Source: Sinorhizobium sp. RAC02 (GTDB lineage: Bacteria; Pseudomonadota; Alphaproteobacteria; Rhizobiales; Rhizobiaceae). From it: 64,000 nucleotides of DNA. The stretch is from positions 3,254,501-3,318,500 of the forward strand of contig NZ_CP016450.1 of the NCBI RefSeq assembly GCF_001713395.1, written 5' to 3'. The notes below the pieces were generated by a model. That model did no database searches. It had not been told where the DNA came from and worked only from the letters and a program-made list of their open reading frames with translations. Shown here one piece after another: positions 45,010 to 53,314 of the stretch (position 1 is its first letter; each line of letters opens with the position of its first letter). Position numbers and translations under genes: made by a program.

Positions 45010-45885
45010 ATGACCGAGAGCGACAAGGGCACCGTCATCGTCATTTCGAGCCATGTGGTGCGCGGCACGGTGGGCAACCGCGCCGCCGTCTTCGCGCTCG
45101 AAACGCTCGGGCATCCGGTCTGGGCGCTGCCGACGGTCATTCTGCCCTGGCATCCCGGCCACGGAAAATCGACGCGGGTGGCGATTTCGGCGGATGATTT
45201 CGACGCGATGATATCAGACCTCATCCGTGCACCATGGCGGGGCGAGGTGAAAGCCGTCTTGTCCGGCTATCTTGGCAACGCTGCGCAAGCGCGCGCCGTG
45301 GCGCGGCTGGTTGAAAGCCTTCGTGTGGACAACCCCGATCTTCTTTACATGTGCGATCCGGTCTGCGGCGACGAGAACGGCCTCTATATTGCGGAAGAAA
45401 CGGCGGTGGCGATCCGCGACAGCCTGATCCCGCTCGCCTCGATCGCCACGCCCAACCGCTTCGAACTGGCCTGGCTCGCCGGCGCGCCGCTTGAGACCAA
45501 TGCGGCAATCGTTGACGCGGCCCTCTCGCTCGGCCCGGCCCGCATGCTCGTGACCTCCTCGCTGCCGCTGATGGCGGGCAGCACGGGCAATCTCTATCTT
45601 TCCGGCCGCAGCGCGCTTCTGGCGGAACATAGGCTCGTGCCAAACCCGCCGAACGGCACCGGGGACCTGCTTGCCGCGATCTTCCTGTCCCGGCTGATGG
45701 AAAAGCTGCCGGAAGAGCGCGCGCTGATGATGGCGACCGCCAGCGTCTTCGAGATTGTCGCACGCACCGCAAAGCGCGGTGCCGACGAACTGACGCTCGA
45801 GCAGGACGCCGCCAGCATTTCGACACCCATGGCCATGGTGCAGATGCGCCGCCTTGTGCATCCGGCGCAGACGCGACGGCCCTAA
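45010..45885 (+). CDS. pdxY: Pyridoxal kinase
   Basis: A 291-residue ribokinase-like kinase. VIVISSHVVRGTVGNRAAVFALETLGHPVWALPTVILPWHPGHG is the substrate-binding start, and NPPNGTGDLLAAIFLSRL holds the anion hole and catalytic aspartate. It makes pyridoxal phosphate for the many PLP enzymes. The start at 45010 follows GGGAGCAGG. It is divergent from gdhZ across 275 bp without a gene. Confidence 0.88.
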   Translation: MTESDKGTVIVISSHVVRGTVGNRAAVFALETLGHPVWALPTVILPWHPGHGKSTRVAISADDFDAMISDLIRAPWRGEVKAVLSGYLGNAAQARAVARLVESLRVDNPDLLYMCDPVCGDENGLYIAEETAVAIRDSLIPLASIATPNRFELAWLAGAPLETNAAIVDAALSLGPARMLVTSSLPLMAGSTGNLYLSGRSALLAEHRLVPNPPNGTGDLLAAIFLSRLMEKLPEERALMMATASVFEIVARTAKRGADELTLEQDAASISTPMAMVQMRRLVHPAQTRRP

Positions 45886-45974
45886 AGCGCCTTGCGCCCT
45901 GCCCTGCGGAGTGGTTTATGCACTTCCGGATGGGGCCTCATCCGTAGATCGTTACACGGGGGTATTCCGACATC

Positions 45975-46616
45975 ATGAACCGCTTTCCCGATCGTCTTCT
46001 GAACGGCTACCGCAATTTCATGTCCGGCCGCTATGCCGAACAATCGGCGCGCTACAGGGCCTTGGCCGAGACCGGCCAGAAGCCAAAGACCCTCGTGATT
46101 GCCTGTTGTGACTCCCGCGCTGCACCGGAAACCATTTTCGACAGCGGGCCTGGCGAACTTTTCGTGGTGCGCAACGTCGCGAACCTCGTGCCGCCCTATG
46201 AGCCGGACGGCCAGTTCCATGCAACCTCGGCTGCGCTCGAATTCGCGGTGCAGTCGCTGAAGGTCAGCGATATCGTCGTCATGGGCCACGGCCGCTGCGG
46301 CGGCATTTCCGCCGCGCTCGACCCGGATGCCGAACCGCTGTCACCCGGTGACTTCATCGGCAAGTGGATGGGCATGCTGAAGCCCGTTGCCGAGCAGATC
46401 CAGGGCGCTGAAATCCTGACGCAGGCTGAGCGGCAGCGTGCGCTGGAGCGTGTCTCCATCCGCAACTCGCTTGCCAACCTGCGGACGTTCCCTTGCGTGC
46501 GCATTCTGGAAGAGAAAGGCCGCATGCAACTGCATGGCTCCTGGTTCGATATTTCGACCGGCGAGCTTTGGGTCATGGACGGCAAGACGGGCGATTTTTT
46601 ACGCCCGAGCCTCTAG
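45975..46616 (+). CDS. Beta-class carbonic anhydrase
   Basis: A 213-residue zinc enzyme interconverting CO2 and bicarbonate. Ligands visible: Cys44 and Asp46 in CCDSRAAPE, His105 and Cys108 in MGHGRCGG; the Arg48 partner of Asp46 is present, as is VRNVANLVPPYE. It probably supplies bicarbonate for carboxylases. The start has few upstream landmarks, but the N terminus (MNRFPDRLLNGYRNF) matches alphaproteobacterial family members. Confidence 0.92.
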   Translation: MNRFPDRLLNGYRNFMSGRYAEQSARYRALAETGQKPKTLVIACCDSRAAPETIFDSGPGELFVVRNVANLVPPYEPDGQFHATSAALEFAVQSLKVSDIVVMGHGRCGGISAALDPDAEPLSPGDFIGKWMGMLKPVAEQIQGAEILTQAERQRALERVSIRNSLANLRTFPCVRILEEKGRMQLHGSWFDISTGELWVMDGKTGDFLRPSL

Positions 46617-46638
46617 AGCAATTCCGGCAAAGCCCGGA

Positions 46639-46673
46639 ATCGCGAAAAACAAGCGGGCGAGCTTTTTCGCGAT
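46639..46673. terminator. Hairpin after carbonic anhydrase gene
   Basis: Perfect 11-bp stem ATCGCGAAAAA / TTTTTCGCGAT with a 13-base GC-rich loop, 22 bp after the stop codon. A smaller hairpin (ATTCCGG / CCGGAAT) precedes it. Confidence 0.6.
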
Positions 46674-46703
46674 TTAAAACAAAGCGGGCATGCTCAAAAC
46701 GAA

Positions 46704-46735
46704 AAAACCCGGCGCGAAGGCTCGCACCGGGTTTT
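46704..46735. terminator. Terminator between carbonic anhydrase and transglycosylase genes
   Basis: AAAACCCGG / CCGGGTTTT stem between convergent genes, with flanking A-run and T-run. Confidence 0.8.
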
Positions 46736-46757
46736 CCGTATTCAAATCCTATCCGGC

Positions 46758-47579
46758 TCAGTCGCCGTCGATTTCCGCGCCGATGATCGCGATCGCGCGC
46801 TGGTAGACGCTGGCCGCGTTCCAGCCCTGCAATGCACCGAAATTGCCCTCGCCTGGCTGATAGCCGCCGCCGGCACTCCAGCCGTGGCCGCGCAGGAAGT
46901 TCGCCGTGGAGGCGAGCGCGTCGGCCTTCGAGCCGACGAGGTCGATGCGGCCGTTGCCGTCACCGTCGACGCCATACTTCAGCACGTTTGCCGGAAGGAA
47001 CTGCGTCTGGCCGATTTCGCCATGCGCCGCACCACGGGCCGTGGTGCTGAGCGTGCCGTTCTGCACGAGCTGCAGCGTCGCGTAGAGCTGGTTGGTGAAA
47101 TAGTCCGACCGGCGGCAGTCATAGGCGAGCGTCGCGACGGCCGAGATCGTGTGTTCCTTGCCGAGGAAGCCGCCGAAGCCGGTTTCCATGCCCCAGATGG
47201 CGAGCAGCGGACCGGCCGGCACGCCGTAGCGCGCTTCGATACGGTCGAAGAGGGCAGCGTTCTGCTTCTTCAGGCCCTTGCCGCGGCGGATGATCGCCTG
47301 GCCGCCGCGCTTCTGCATGAACTGCTCGAGCGAGAGCTTGAAGCTTTTCTGGCCGCGGTCGGCGCGGATCGTCGCGCGCGCGTAGCTGACATTGGCGAAA
47401 GCCTTGTTGATCGTCGCGCTGCTGATGCCGCGGCCCGCCGCCTCATTCTTGAATGCCTCGACCCAGGCCGGAAAACCGCTCGCATCGTTGCCGCACTTGG
47501 CAGCCTCAGCCACCGCCGGCACCGCTGCTGTGGCGATCAATGCGGCCAGCACCTTGGTCACGCTCTTTGTCATGCCCAT
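46758..47579 (-). CDS. Lytic murein transglycosylase (MltB/SLT2 type)
   Basis: A 273-residue exported protein. The signal peptide spans about residues 1-26 (VTKVLAALIATAAVPAVAEA). The SLT2 domain has IEARYGVPAGPLLAIWGMETGFGGF, where the glutamate in GMETGFG is the catalytic acid, plus GAAHGEIGQTQFLPANVLKYGVDGDGNGR. It cleaves peptidoglycan glycan strands in the periplasm. No lipobox, so it is a soluble form. A second ATG is at 47573. The upstream region has a perfect palindrome (47612-47630). Confidence 0.9.
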   Translation of the reverse strand: MGMTKSVTKVLAALIATAAVPAVAEAAKCGNDASGFPAWVEAFKNEAAGRGISSATINKAFANVSYARATIRADRGQKSFKLSLEQFMQKRGGQAIIRRGKGLKKQNAALFDRIEARYGVPAGPLLAIWGMETGFGGFLGKEHTISAVATLAYDCRRSDYFTNQLYATLQLVQNGTLSTTARGAAHGEIGQTQFLPANVLKYGVDGDGNGRIDLVGSKADALASTANFLRGHGWSAGGGYQPGEGNFGALQGWNAASVYQRAIAIIGAEIDGD

Positions 47580-47611
47580 AAAAAACCCCGTGATGTTCGT
47601 CTATCCGCTGC

Positions 47612-47630
47612 GGGAGCATGTCATGCTCCC
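47612..47630. promoter_or_regulatory. Perfect 19-bp palindrome upstream of the transglycosylase gene
   Basis: GGGAGCATGTCATGCTCCC, nine-base arms around a single T, 32 bp before the minus-strand start. It may be an operator or a stem in the leader RNA. Confidence 0.5.
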
Positions 47631-47696
47631 CTGTTCCTGTCACCGCAACTCGCCGTGAGCCCGCTCCGGCGCGACCGCCGGCATGGTTTCAAAGCG

Positions 47697-47733
47697 AAGT
47701 CCCGATTGTTCTCAGACGGAACAACCGGGACTT
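47697..47733 (-). terminator. Hairpin downstream of asd
   Basis: AAGTCCCGATTGTTC and GAACAACCGGGACTT form a 15-base stem with one A/C mismatch, about 80 bp past the asd stop. The T-run is better on the plus strand (TTTTATTT) than on the minus strand, so a terminator role for asd is only probable. Confidence 0.5.
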
Positions 47734-47813
47734 TTATTTAAACTTGGTTAAGGGAACGTTGCCATTTCTGACCGAAATGCGCCAGACGCCCCTTCTCCTC
47801 GTCTTTCGTTCAA

Positions 47814-48848
47814 TCAGGCGGCCTGCTTCTTCGCCTTGATCAGGCCACGGGCAACGAGCAGCTCCGCAATCTGGATGGCGTTGAGGGCGGCACCCTTGCG
47901 CAGGTTGTCGGAAACGACCCAGATGTTGAGGCCGTTCTCGACGGTTGCGTCCTCGCGGATGCGCGAAATGTAGGTCGCGTCTTCACCGGCCGATTCGTAC
48001 GGCGTGATGTAGCCGCCGTTTTCGTGCTTGTCGATGACCTGGCAACCCGGCGCTTCGCGCAGGATCTCGCGGGCTTCGTCCGCCGTGATTTCGTTTTCGA
48101 ACTCGATGTTGACCGATTCGGAATGGCCGATGAAGACCGGAACGCGCACGGCCGTGCAGGTCACCTTGATCTTCGGGTCGAGCATCTTCTTGGTCTCGGC
48201 GAGAACCTTCCACTCTTCCTTCGTGTAGCCATCTTCCATGAAGCTATCGATATGCGGAATGACGTTGAAGGCGATGCGCTTGGTGAACTTCTTCGATTCG
48301 ACCGGATCGGCGACGAAGACGGCGCGGGTCTGCTGGAAGAGTTCGTCCATGCCTTCCTTGCCGGCGCCGGAGACGGACTGGTAGGTCGAGACGACGACGC
48401 GCTTGATCTTGGCGCGATCATGCAGCGGCTTCAGCGCGACGACCAGCTGGGCGGTCGAGCAATTCGGGTTGGCAATGATGTTCTTGCGGGTGAACAGGCT
48501 GATGGCGTCCGGGTTCACTTCCGGAACGATCAGCGGAACGTCGGCGTCGTAGCGCCAGGCGGACGAGTTGTCGATGACGACGCAGCCCTTGGCGCCGATC
48601 TTCGGCGACCACTTCTGCGAAACCGTGCCGCCAGCCGACATCAGGCAGATGTCGGTGTCCGAGAAGTCGTAGTTTTCGAGGTTCTGGACCTTCAGCGTCT
48701 TGTCGCCGAAGGACACTTCGGTGCCGAACGAGCGGCTGGAGGCCAGCGCCACGACTTCGTCAGCCGGGAAGCCCCGCTCGGAAAGGATGTTCAGCATCTC
48801 ACGGCCGACATTGCCGGTCGCGCCGACGATTGCGATCTTGAAACCCAT
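47814..48848 (-). CDS. asd: Aspartate-semialdehyde dehydrogenase
   Basis: A 344-residue NADPH enzyme making aspartate semialdehyde, the branch point to lysine/diaminopimelate, threonine, methionine and isoleucine. VGATGNVGREMLNIL is the nucleotide site, NPNCSTAQLVVAL holds catalytic Cys130, and GHSESVNIEFE has the active-site histidine region. The ribosome site is a weak AGAGAGC six bases before the ATG. It is preceded by a small ORF and hairpins that look like an attenuator (see 48961-49080). Confidence 0.95.
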   Translation of the reverse strand: MGFKIAIVGATGNVGREMLNILSERGFPADEVVALASSRSFGTEVSFGDKTLKVQNLENYDFSDTDICLMSAGGTVSQKWSPKIGAKGCVVIDNSSAWRYDADVPLIVPEVNPDAISLFTRKNIIANPNCSTAQLVVALKPLHDRAKIKRVVVSTYQSVSGAGKEGMDELFQQTRAVFVADPVESKKFTKRIAFNVIPHIDSFMEDGYTKEEWKVLAETKKMLDPKIKVTCTAVRVPVFIGHSESVNIEFENEITADEAREILREAPGCQVIDKHENGGYITPYESAGEDATYISRIREDATVENGLNIWVVSDNLRKGAALNAIQIAELLVARGLIKAKKQAA

Positions 48849-48890
48849 ATTTATGCTCTCTTTCTCTGTCTCTCCGCGGGGTCAGGAGGG

Positions 48891-48939
48891 GAAACCCGCC
48901 GGCCTCGACGCGGGTTTCGGTCCCCGGCCATACCGGGGA
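48891..48939 (-). promoter_or_regulatory. Two leader hairpins between the leader ORF and asd
   Basis: In transcript order: TCCCCGG-N5-CCGGGGA (48939-48921), then GAAACCCGC-N10-GCGGGTTTC (48918-48891). The second ends in UUU followed by CCCC and could act as an attenuating terminator. Just before them GCTCTCT (48945-48939) is complementary to the asd ribosome-binding sequence AGAGAGC (48861-48855), which could hide that site. Confidence 0.6.
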
Positions 48940-48960
48940 GAGAGCGGTGGGCCAGAGACG

Positions 48961-49080
48961 TCAGACGGTTTTCGTCGTCGTTTTGGCCGTTGTTTTGGAA
49001 ATCGATACGCAATAGCGAACCCGTCCGGCGTTGAAGGCCGGAGCGATCATGCTGGCGATGGTTAGACCAAAGCGGTTCAT
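48961..49080 (-). CDS. Thr/Lys-rich leader ORF upstream of asd
   Basis: A 39-codon ORF, MNRFGLTIAS...VSISKTTAKTTTKTV. The last 12 codons contain six threonine codons (two, then three in a row, then one) and three lysine codons, both end products of the pathway Asd feeds. AAGGGA lies six bases before the ATG and a promoter-like pair lies just upstream. This is the layout of an amino-acid leader peptide: short leader, control codons near the stop, then competing hairpins. Function is inferred; it could also encode a genuine small protein. Confidence 0.65.
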   Translation of the reverse strand: MNRFGLTIASMIAPAFNAGRVRYCVSISKTTAKTTTKTV

Positions 49081-49102
49081 GTCGGTTCCCTTGCGTGCGT
49101 GC

Positions 49103-49130
49103 TGAATACGCTCATCTTGCGAAGAGTCAA
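49103..49130 (-). promoter_or_regulatory. Predicted promoter of the asd leader
   Basis: TTGACT (49130-49125) and TATTCA (49108-49103) on the minus strand with a 16-base spacer. A start near 49096 would leave only about 16 nt before the leader ORF. Confidence 0.6.
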
Positions 49131-49338
49131 GCCTTGCAGGATGAATGCGGCGTTTCAGTGAGACCAGCCGCCTGTAACTTAAGTCGTAGGCCGAAAGTCA
49201 TAAGCCCAAAGCAGCGCTGATGTCACAGTCCGTTTTCTGCCATCCTTCCATCAGGCGCGCCCCGTCCGGTGTTTTTAGGGAGGAACACCGGACCCCCATG
49301 GGCTGCCCCGACACGCCGTTTTTGTGGAGGACAAACAA

Positions 49339-51228
49339 ATGGCAAATGTTTCGACGGCAGGCACCGCCAAGGCGGCGCCGATGACCGGTGAGCAGAAGAA
49401 GGTGATCTTCGCCTCTTCGCTCGGCACAGTTTTCGAATGGTATGATTTCTATCTTTACGGTTCGCTGGCGATCTATATCGGCGCGACCTTCTTCAGCCAG
49501 TATCCAGAAACGACGCGCAACATCTTTGCGCTGCTGGCCTTTGCTGCCGGCTTTCTCGTTCGTCCGTTCGGCGCGCTGGTGTTCGGTCGTCTCGGCGATC
49601 TCGTCGGCCGCAAGTACACCTTCCTCGTCACCATTCTCATCATGGGGGTCTCGACCTTCGTCGTGGGCCTTCTGCCCGGTGCCGCCACCATCGGTATCGC
49701 CGCTCCGATCATCCTGATCCTGCTGCGCATGCTGCAGGGCCTGGCGCTCGGCGGTGAATATGGCGGTGCTGCCACCTACGTCGCGGAACATGCTCCGGAC
49801 GGCAGGCGCGGCTACTTCACCTCGTGGATCCAGACAACCGCGACGCTCGGCCTGTTCCTGTCGCTGGTCGTCATCCTCGCGGTGCAATATATTCTCGGCA
49901 AGGAAGCCTTCGCCGAATGGGGCTGGCGCATTCCGTTCCTGCTCTCGGCCATTCTGCTCGGCGTTTCCGTCTGGATCCGTCTGAAGATGAACGAATCGCC
50001 GGCCTTCGCGAAAATGAAGGAAGAGGGCAAGGGTTCCAAGGCACCGCTCAGCGAAGCCTTCGGCCAGTGGCGCAACGCCAAGATCGCGCTGCTCGCACTG
50101 TTCGGCGCCGTCGTCGGCCAGGCCGTCGTCTGGTATTCCGGCCAGTTCTACGCGCTGTTCTTCCTGACCGGCGTGCTGAAGGTCGACGGTCAGTCCGCGA
50201 ACATCATGGTTGCCTGCTCGCTGCTGCTCGGCACCGGCTTCTTCGTCTTCTTCGGCTGGCTGTCCGACAAGATCGGCCGCAAGCCGATCATCATGGCCGG
50301 CCTGCTGCTTGCCATGCTGACCTACTTCCCGCTGTTCAAGGCTCTGACCTGGGCCGGCAACCCGGCACTTGCACAGGCACAGGACACGATCCGCGCGACG
50401 GTTACCGCCGCTCCGGGAGACTGCAAGTTCCAGTTCAACCCGACGGGAACTGCGAAGTTCACCACCTCGTGCGATATCGCAACATCGTTCCTGACCCGCA
50501 ACTCGGTGCCCTATGACGTCGTCACCACGGCGGCTGCCGGCACGGCTGCGACGGTGAAGATCGGCGAGCAGACGATCAACAGCTATGACGCCATCGCCGC
50601 AGGCGACCAGGCCAAGGCTCTCGACGCTGCCTTCCAGAAGCAGACCAACATGGCGCTTCATGACGGCGGTTATCCGCTGGTCCGCGGTGCCGCCAAGGTT
50701 CCGGAAGCCAAGCTCGATGCCTTCGTCGCCGCGAACCCGGAACTCGCCCTTGATGCGGCGGCCATCCGTGCCGGCGAAAAGGCCAACATGCCGGCAGCCG
50801 ACCTCATCAAGGCCAAGCTGCTGACGGCCGAAGAAGCCACCGGTGTCACCGACATGCCGGTCTACACGATTGCCGGCGGCGGTCCCTTCACCATGGTCGC
50901 CGATCCTGCAAACGTGAACTGGACCACGATCATCGCGGTGCTGACGGTCCTCGTGATCTACGTCACGATGGTCTACGGCCCGATCGCCGCCCTGCTGGTC
51001 GAACTCTTCCCGACCCGCATCCGCTACACCGGCATGTCGCTGCCCTACCATATCGGCAACGGCTGGTTCGGCGGTCTGCTCCCGGCAATGGCCTTCGCGA
51101 TGAGCGCGGCCCAGGGCGATATCTACTTCGGTCTCTGGTATCCGATCGTCTTCGCAGGTCTCACGCTGGTCATCGGCCTGCTGTTCCTGCCGGAAACCAA
51201 GGACCGCGACATCCACGCCATGGATTGA
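49339..51228 (+). CDS. MFS metabolite:H+ symporter with a large periplasmic insertion
   Basis: A 629-residue transporter of the metabolite:proton symporter group. FGRLGDLVGRKYTF (TM2-TM3 loop) and GWLSDKIGRKPIIM (TM8-TM9 loop) are MFS signature loops; LALGGEYGGAATYVAEHAP is typical of KgtP/ShiA/ProP relatives. Usual length is about 430-460 residues; here about 185 extra residues (about 340-526) sit between predicted TM9 and TM10, so they should face the periplasm. The insert is hydrophilic, Ala/Thr-rich and has two cysteines (GDCKF, TSCD). Start at 49339 follows GGAGG. Substrate unknown. Confidence 0.87.
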   Translation: MANVSTAGTAKAAPMTGEQKKVIFASSLGTVFEWYDFYLYGSLAIYIGATFFSQYPETTRNIFALLAFAAGFLVRPFGALVFGRLGDLVGRKYTFLVTILIMGVSTFVVGLLPGAATIGIAAPIILILLRMLQGLALGGEYGGAATYVAEHAPDGRRGYFTSWIQTTATLGLFLSLVVILAVQYILGKEAFAEWGWRIPFLLSAILLGVSVWIRLKMNESPAFAKMKEEGKGSKAPLSEAFGQWRNAKIALLALFGAVVGQAVVWYSGQFYALFFLTGVLKVDGQSANIMVACSLLLGTGFFVFFGWLSDKIGRKPIIMAGLLLAMLTYFPLFKALTWAGNPALAQAQDTIRATVTAAPGDCKFQFNPTGTAKFTTSCDIATSFLTRNSVPYDVVTTAAAGTAATVKIGEQTINSYDAIAAGDQAKALDAAFQKQTNMALHDGGYPLVRGAAKVPEAKLDAFVAANPELALDAAAIRAGEKANMPAADLIKAKLLTAEEATGVTDMPVYTIAGGGPFTMVADPANVNWTTIIAVLTVLVIYVTMVYGPIAALLVELFPTRIRYTGMSLPYHIGNGWFGGLLPAMAFAMSAAQGDIYFGLWYPIVFAGLTLVIGLLFLPETKDRDIHAMD

Positions 51229-51255
51229 TCTCCCCCCTTCCGATGAGTTCATGGC

Positions 51256-51290
51256 AACCCGGCTCGTGGCAACACGGGCCGGGTTTTTTA
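51256..51290. terminator. Bidirectional terminator, symporter/PAP2
   Basis: Stem AACCCGGC / GCCGGGTT, with an inner CGTG/CACG pair and GCAA turn, then TTTTTT, between convergent genes. Confidence 0.88.
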
Positions 51291-51986
51291 TTGCGCTGGT
51301 GGGGGAAGAAGCGCCTTCGGCAGCGGCCAGCCCTTCTCGTTGAAACGGAAAAGCCATTCCTTGCGGGCGAAGAAAAAGGCTGTGGCAACGGCGGTCCAGA
51401 GGCCGAGCAACAGGCCAGCGGCCACATCGCTCGGATAATGCGCGCCGACGATGACGCGCGAGACGCCGATCATCAGCGCGCCGATCAGGAAGAGCGGCCG
51501 CAGCCGCGGCGCGAGCATGGAAAAGGCGCCGAAGAAGGCGCTGACGGCCGCCGAATGACCGGATGGAAAGCTGGAATAGAGGTCATCATAGGCAAAGGGC
51601 GTCAGGCTGTAGGCGCCGTGGTCGGCAAAGAGTTCCGGCCGTGCCCGCCCGACAATCAGTTTGAAGAGATGCACCAGTGCGCTTGTCGCGCCGATCGTCA
51701 GGAAGAAGTAGAGCGACAGTCGTCGCGCGGTTCTTGCCCGGCCCGCTAAGGTCTCGTTCCGGCTGACCCGGTGGATGATGTAGGCGACGATGATGATAAC
51801 GGCGGAGCCGTAGATCATCCAGCTGAAGGTGCCGAAATCCGTGATGCGCTGGTTGAAGGTGACGATGGCGCCAGGCAGGCCCTGGGCGCGTTGCGACAGA
51901 GCCGGATCGAAGGGGATGAGGGCCAGGACGAGCACGACGGTGGCGGCGAGAATCCAGAGCGTGGAGGTGGCGAGCGGGCGGTTCAT
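51288..51986 (-). CDS. PAP2-family membrane phosphatase
   Basis: A 232-residue membrane protein with the PAP2 phosphatase triad: KLIVGRARPE, SSFPSGHSAAV and SRVIVGAHYPSDVAAG. Several hydrophobic segments surround these. It probably dephosphorylates phosphatidic acid, undecaprenyl diphosphate or lipid A in the membrane. The ATG at 51986 is six bases after GAAGG; an ATG at 51992 is possible. A much longer open frame upstream runs antisense to leuB and is not part of it. Confidence 0.88.
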   Translation of the reverse strand: MNRPLATSTLWILAATVVLVLALIPFDPALSQRAQGLPGAIVTFNQRITDFGTFSWMIYGSAVIIIVAYIIHRVSRNETLAGRARTARRLSLYFFLTIGATSALVHLFKLIVGRARPELFADHGAYSLTPFAYDDLYSSFPSGHSAAVSAFFGAFSMLAPRLRPLFLIGALMIGVSRVIVGAHYPSDVAAGLLLGLWTAVATAFFFARKEWLFRFNEKGWPLPKALLPPPAQ

Positions 51987-52056
51987 GGGCATCCTTCGGA
52001 CATGGCGTGTGTCCCATGTGTTGGCGAGTGCTGCCATTTCAAGAGAGCGGACATGA

Positions 52057-52091
52057 AAAAGGCTCCCGGAGCGATGCGCCGGGAGCCTTTT
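52057..52091 (-). terminator. Terminator after leuB
   Basis: Perfect 13-bp stem AAAAGGCTCCCGG / CCGGGAGCCTTTT with a nine-base loop and a further T on the minus strand. Confidence 0.88.
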
Positions 52092-52108
52092 CAGTCGGAT
52101 GGTTTGTC

Positions 52109-53218
52109 TCAGGCCGAGAGCGTCTTGAAGGCTGCGAGGATCGCGTCGCCCATTTCCGTCGTGCCGACCTGGCGGCTGCCTTCGGACATGATGTCGCCGG
52201 TGCGCACACCGCTGTCGAGCACGTCTGCGATCGCCTTCTCGAGGTTGTCGGCTTCCGCGACCATGTTGAACGAGTAGCGCAGGCACATGGCGAAGGAGGC
52301 GATCATGGCGATCGGGTTGGCGATACCCTTGCCGGCAATGTCCGGTGCCGAGCCGTGCACGGGCTCGTAGAGCGCCTTGCGCTGGCCCTTGGCGTCCGGT
52401 GCGCCGAGCGAGGCGGACGGCAGCATGCCGAGCGAGCCGGTCAGCATGGCGGCGACGTCGGAGAGCATGTCGCCGAACAGGTTGTCGGTGACGATGACGT
52501 CGAACTGTTTTGGCGCACGAACCAGTTGCATGCCGCCGGCATCCGCCAGCATGTGCTCGAGCTGCACGTCGGAATACGCGCGCTTGTGCGTTTCCGTCAC
52601 GACCTGGTTCCACAGAACGCCGGACTTCATGACGTTGCGCTTTTCCATCGAGCAGACGCGGTTGCCGCGCGTGCGGGCCAGTTCGAAGGCGACGCCAGCA
52701 ATGCGCTCGATCTCGTAGGTGTCGTAGACCTGCGTGTCGATCCCGCGCTTCTGGCCGTTGCCGAGATCGATGATCTCCTTCGGCTCGCCGAAATAGACGC
52801 CGCCGGTCAGTTCGCGCACGATGAGGATGTCGAGGCCCTCGACCAGCTCGGGCTTCAGCGAGGAGGCGTTGGCGAGTGCCGGATAGCAGATCGCCGGGCG
52901 CAGGTTCGCAAACAGTTTCAGGTCCTTGCGCAGGCGCAGCAGGCCGGCTTCCGGGCGGACCTCGTAGGGAACGGTATCCCATTTCGGGCCGCCGACGGCG
53001 CCGAACAGTACGGCATCCGCCGCAAGCGCCTTCTCCATGTCGCCTTCCGAGATCGCCGCGCCATGGGCGTCATAGGCCGAGCCGCCGACGAGGCCTTCGT
53101 CGGTCTCAAAGCCGGCGCCGAGTTCGGCGTTCATATAGGCGATGATCTTGCGGACTTCCGCCATGGCTTCCGGGCCGATGCCGTCGCCGGGCAGAAGGAG
53201 GAGGGTACGCGCTGTCAT
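52109..53218 (-). CDS. leuB: 3-isopropylmalate dehydrogenase
   Basis: A 369-residue NAD enzyme of leucine synthesis. [19 protein letters not shown] opens the fold; [15 protein letters not shown] has substrate-site residues, [34 protein letters not shown] has metal ligands, and [18 protein letters not shown] is the NAD loop. It follows the RidA-like gene and leuD on the same strand, so leuD and leuB may be co-transcribed; leuC is not nearby. Confidence 0.96.
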   Translation of the reverse strand: MTARTLLLLPGDGIGPEAMAEVRKIIAYMNAELGAGFETDEGLVGGSAYDAHGAAISEGDMEKALAADAVLFGAVGGPKWDTVPYEVRPEAGLLRLRKDLKLFANLRPAICYPALANASSLKPELVEGLDILIVRELTGGVYFGEPKEIIDLGNGQKRGIDTQVYDTYEIERIAGVAFELARTRGNRVCSMEKRNVMKSGVLWNQVVTETHKRAYSDVQLEHMLADAGGMQLVRAPKQFDVIVTDNLFGDMLSDVAAMLTGSLGMLPSASLGAPDAKGQRKALYEPVHGSAPDIAGKGIANPIAMIASFAMCLRYSFNMVAEADNLEKAIADVLDSGVRTGDIMSEGSRQVGTTEMGDAILAAFKTLSA

Positions 53219-53314
53219 GGCAATTTCCTTGATGTCACGGATTGGTCGCGCGCTTCTTAGCGCAACTTCCGTTCAAGGAAAATCGCCGGGACGAAAGATT
53301 TTTGCGCGAGTGAT

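Noticed and set aside
49198..51357. A 719-codon open frame on the minus strand opposite the MFS symporter
   Set aside because: Glu/Arg/Gln/Asp-rich shadow; the plus frame has MFS loop motifs and membrane segments.
51987..52982. Upstream in-frame extension of the PAP2 gene
   Set aside because: This part is antisense to leuB and has no membrane or phosphatase features; a ribosome site exists at the short start.
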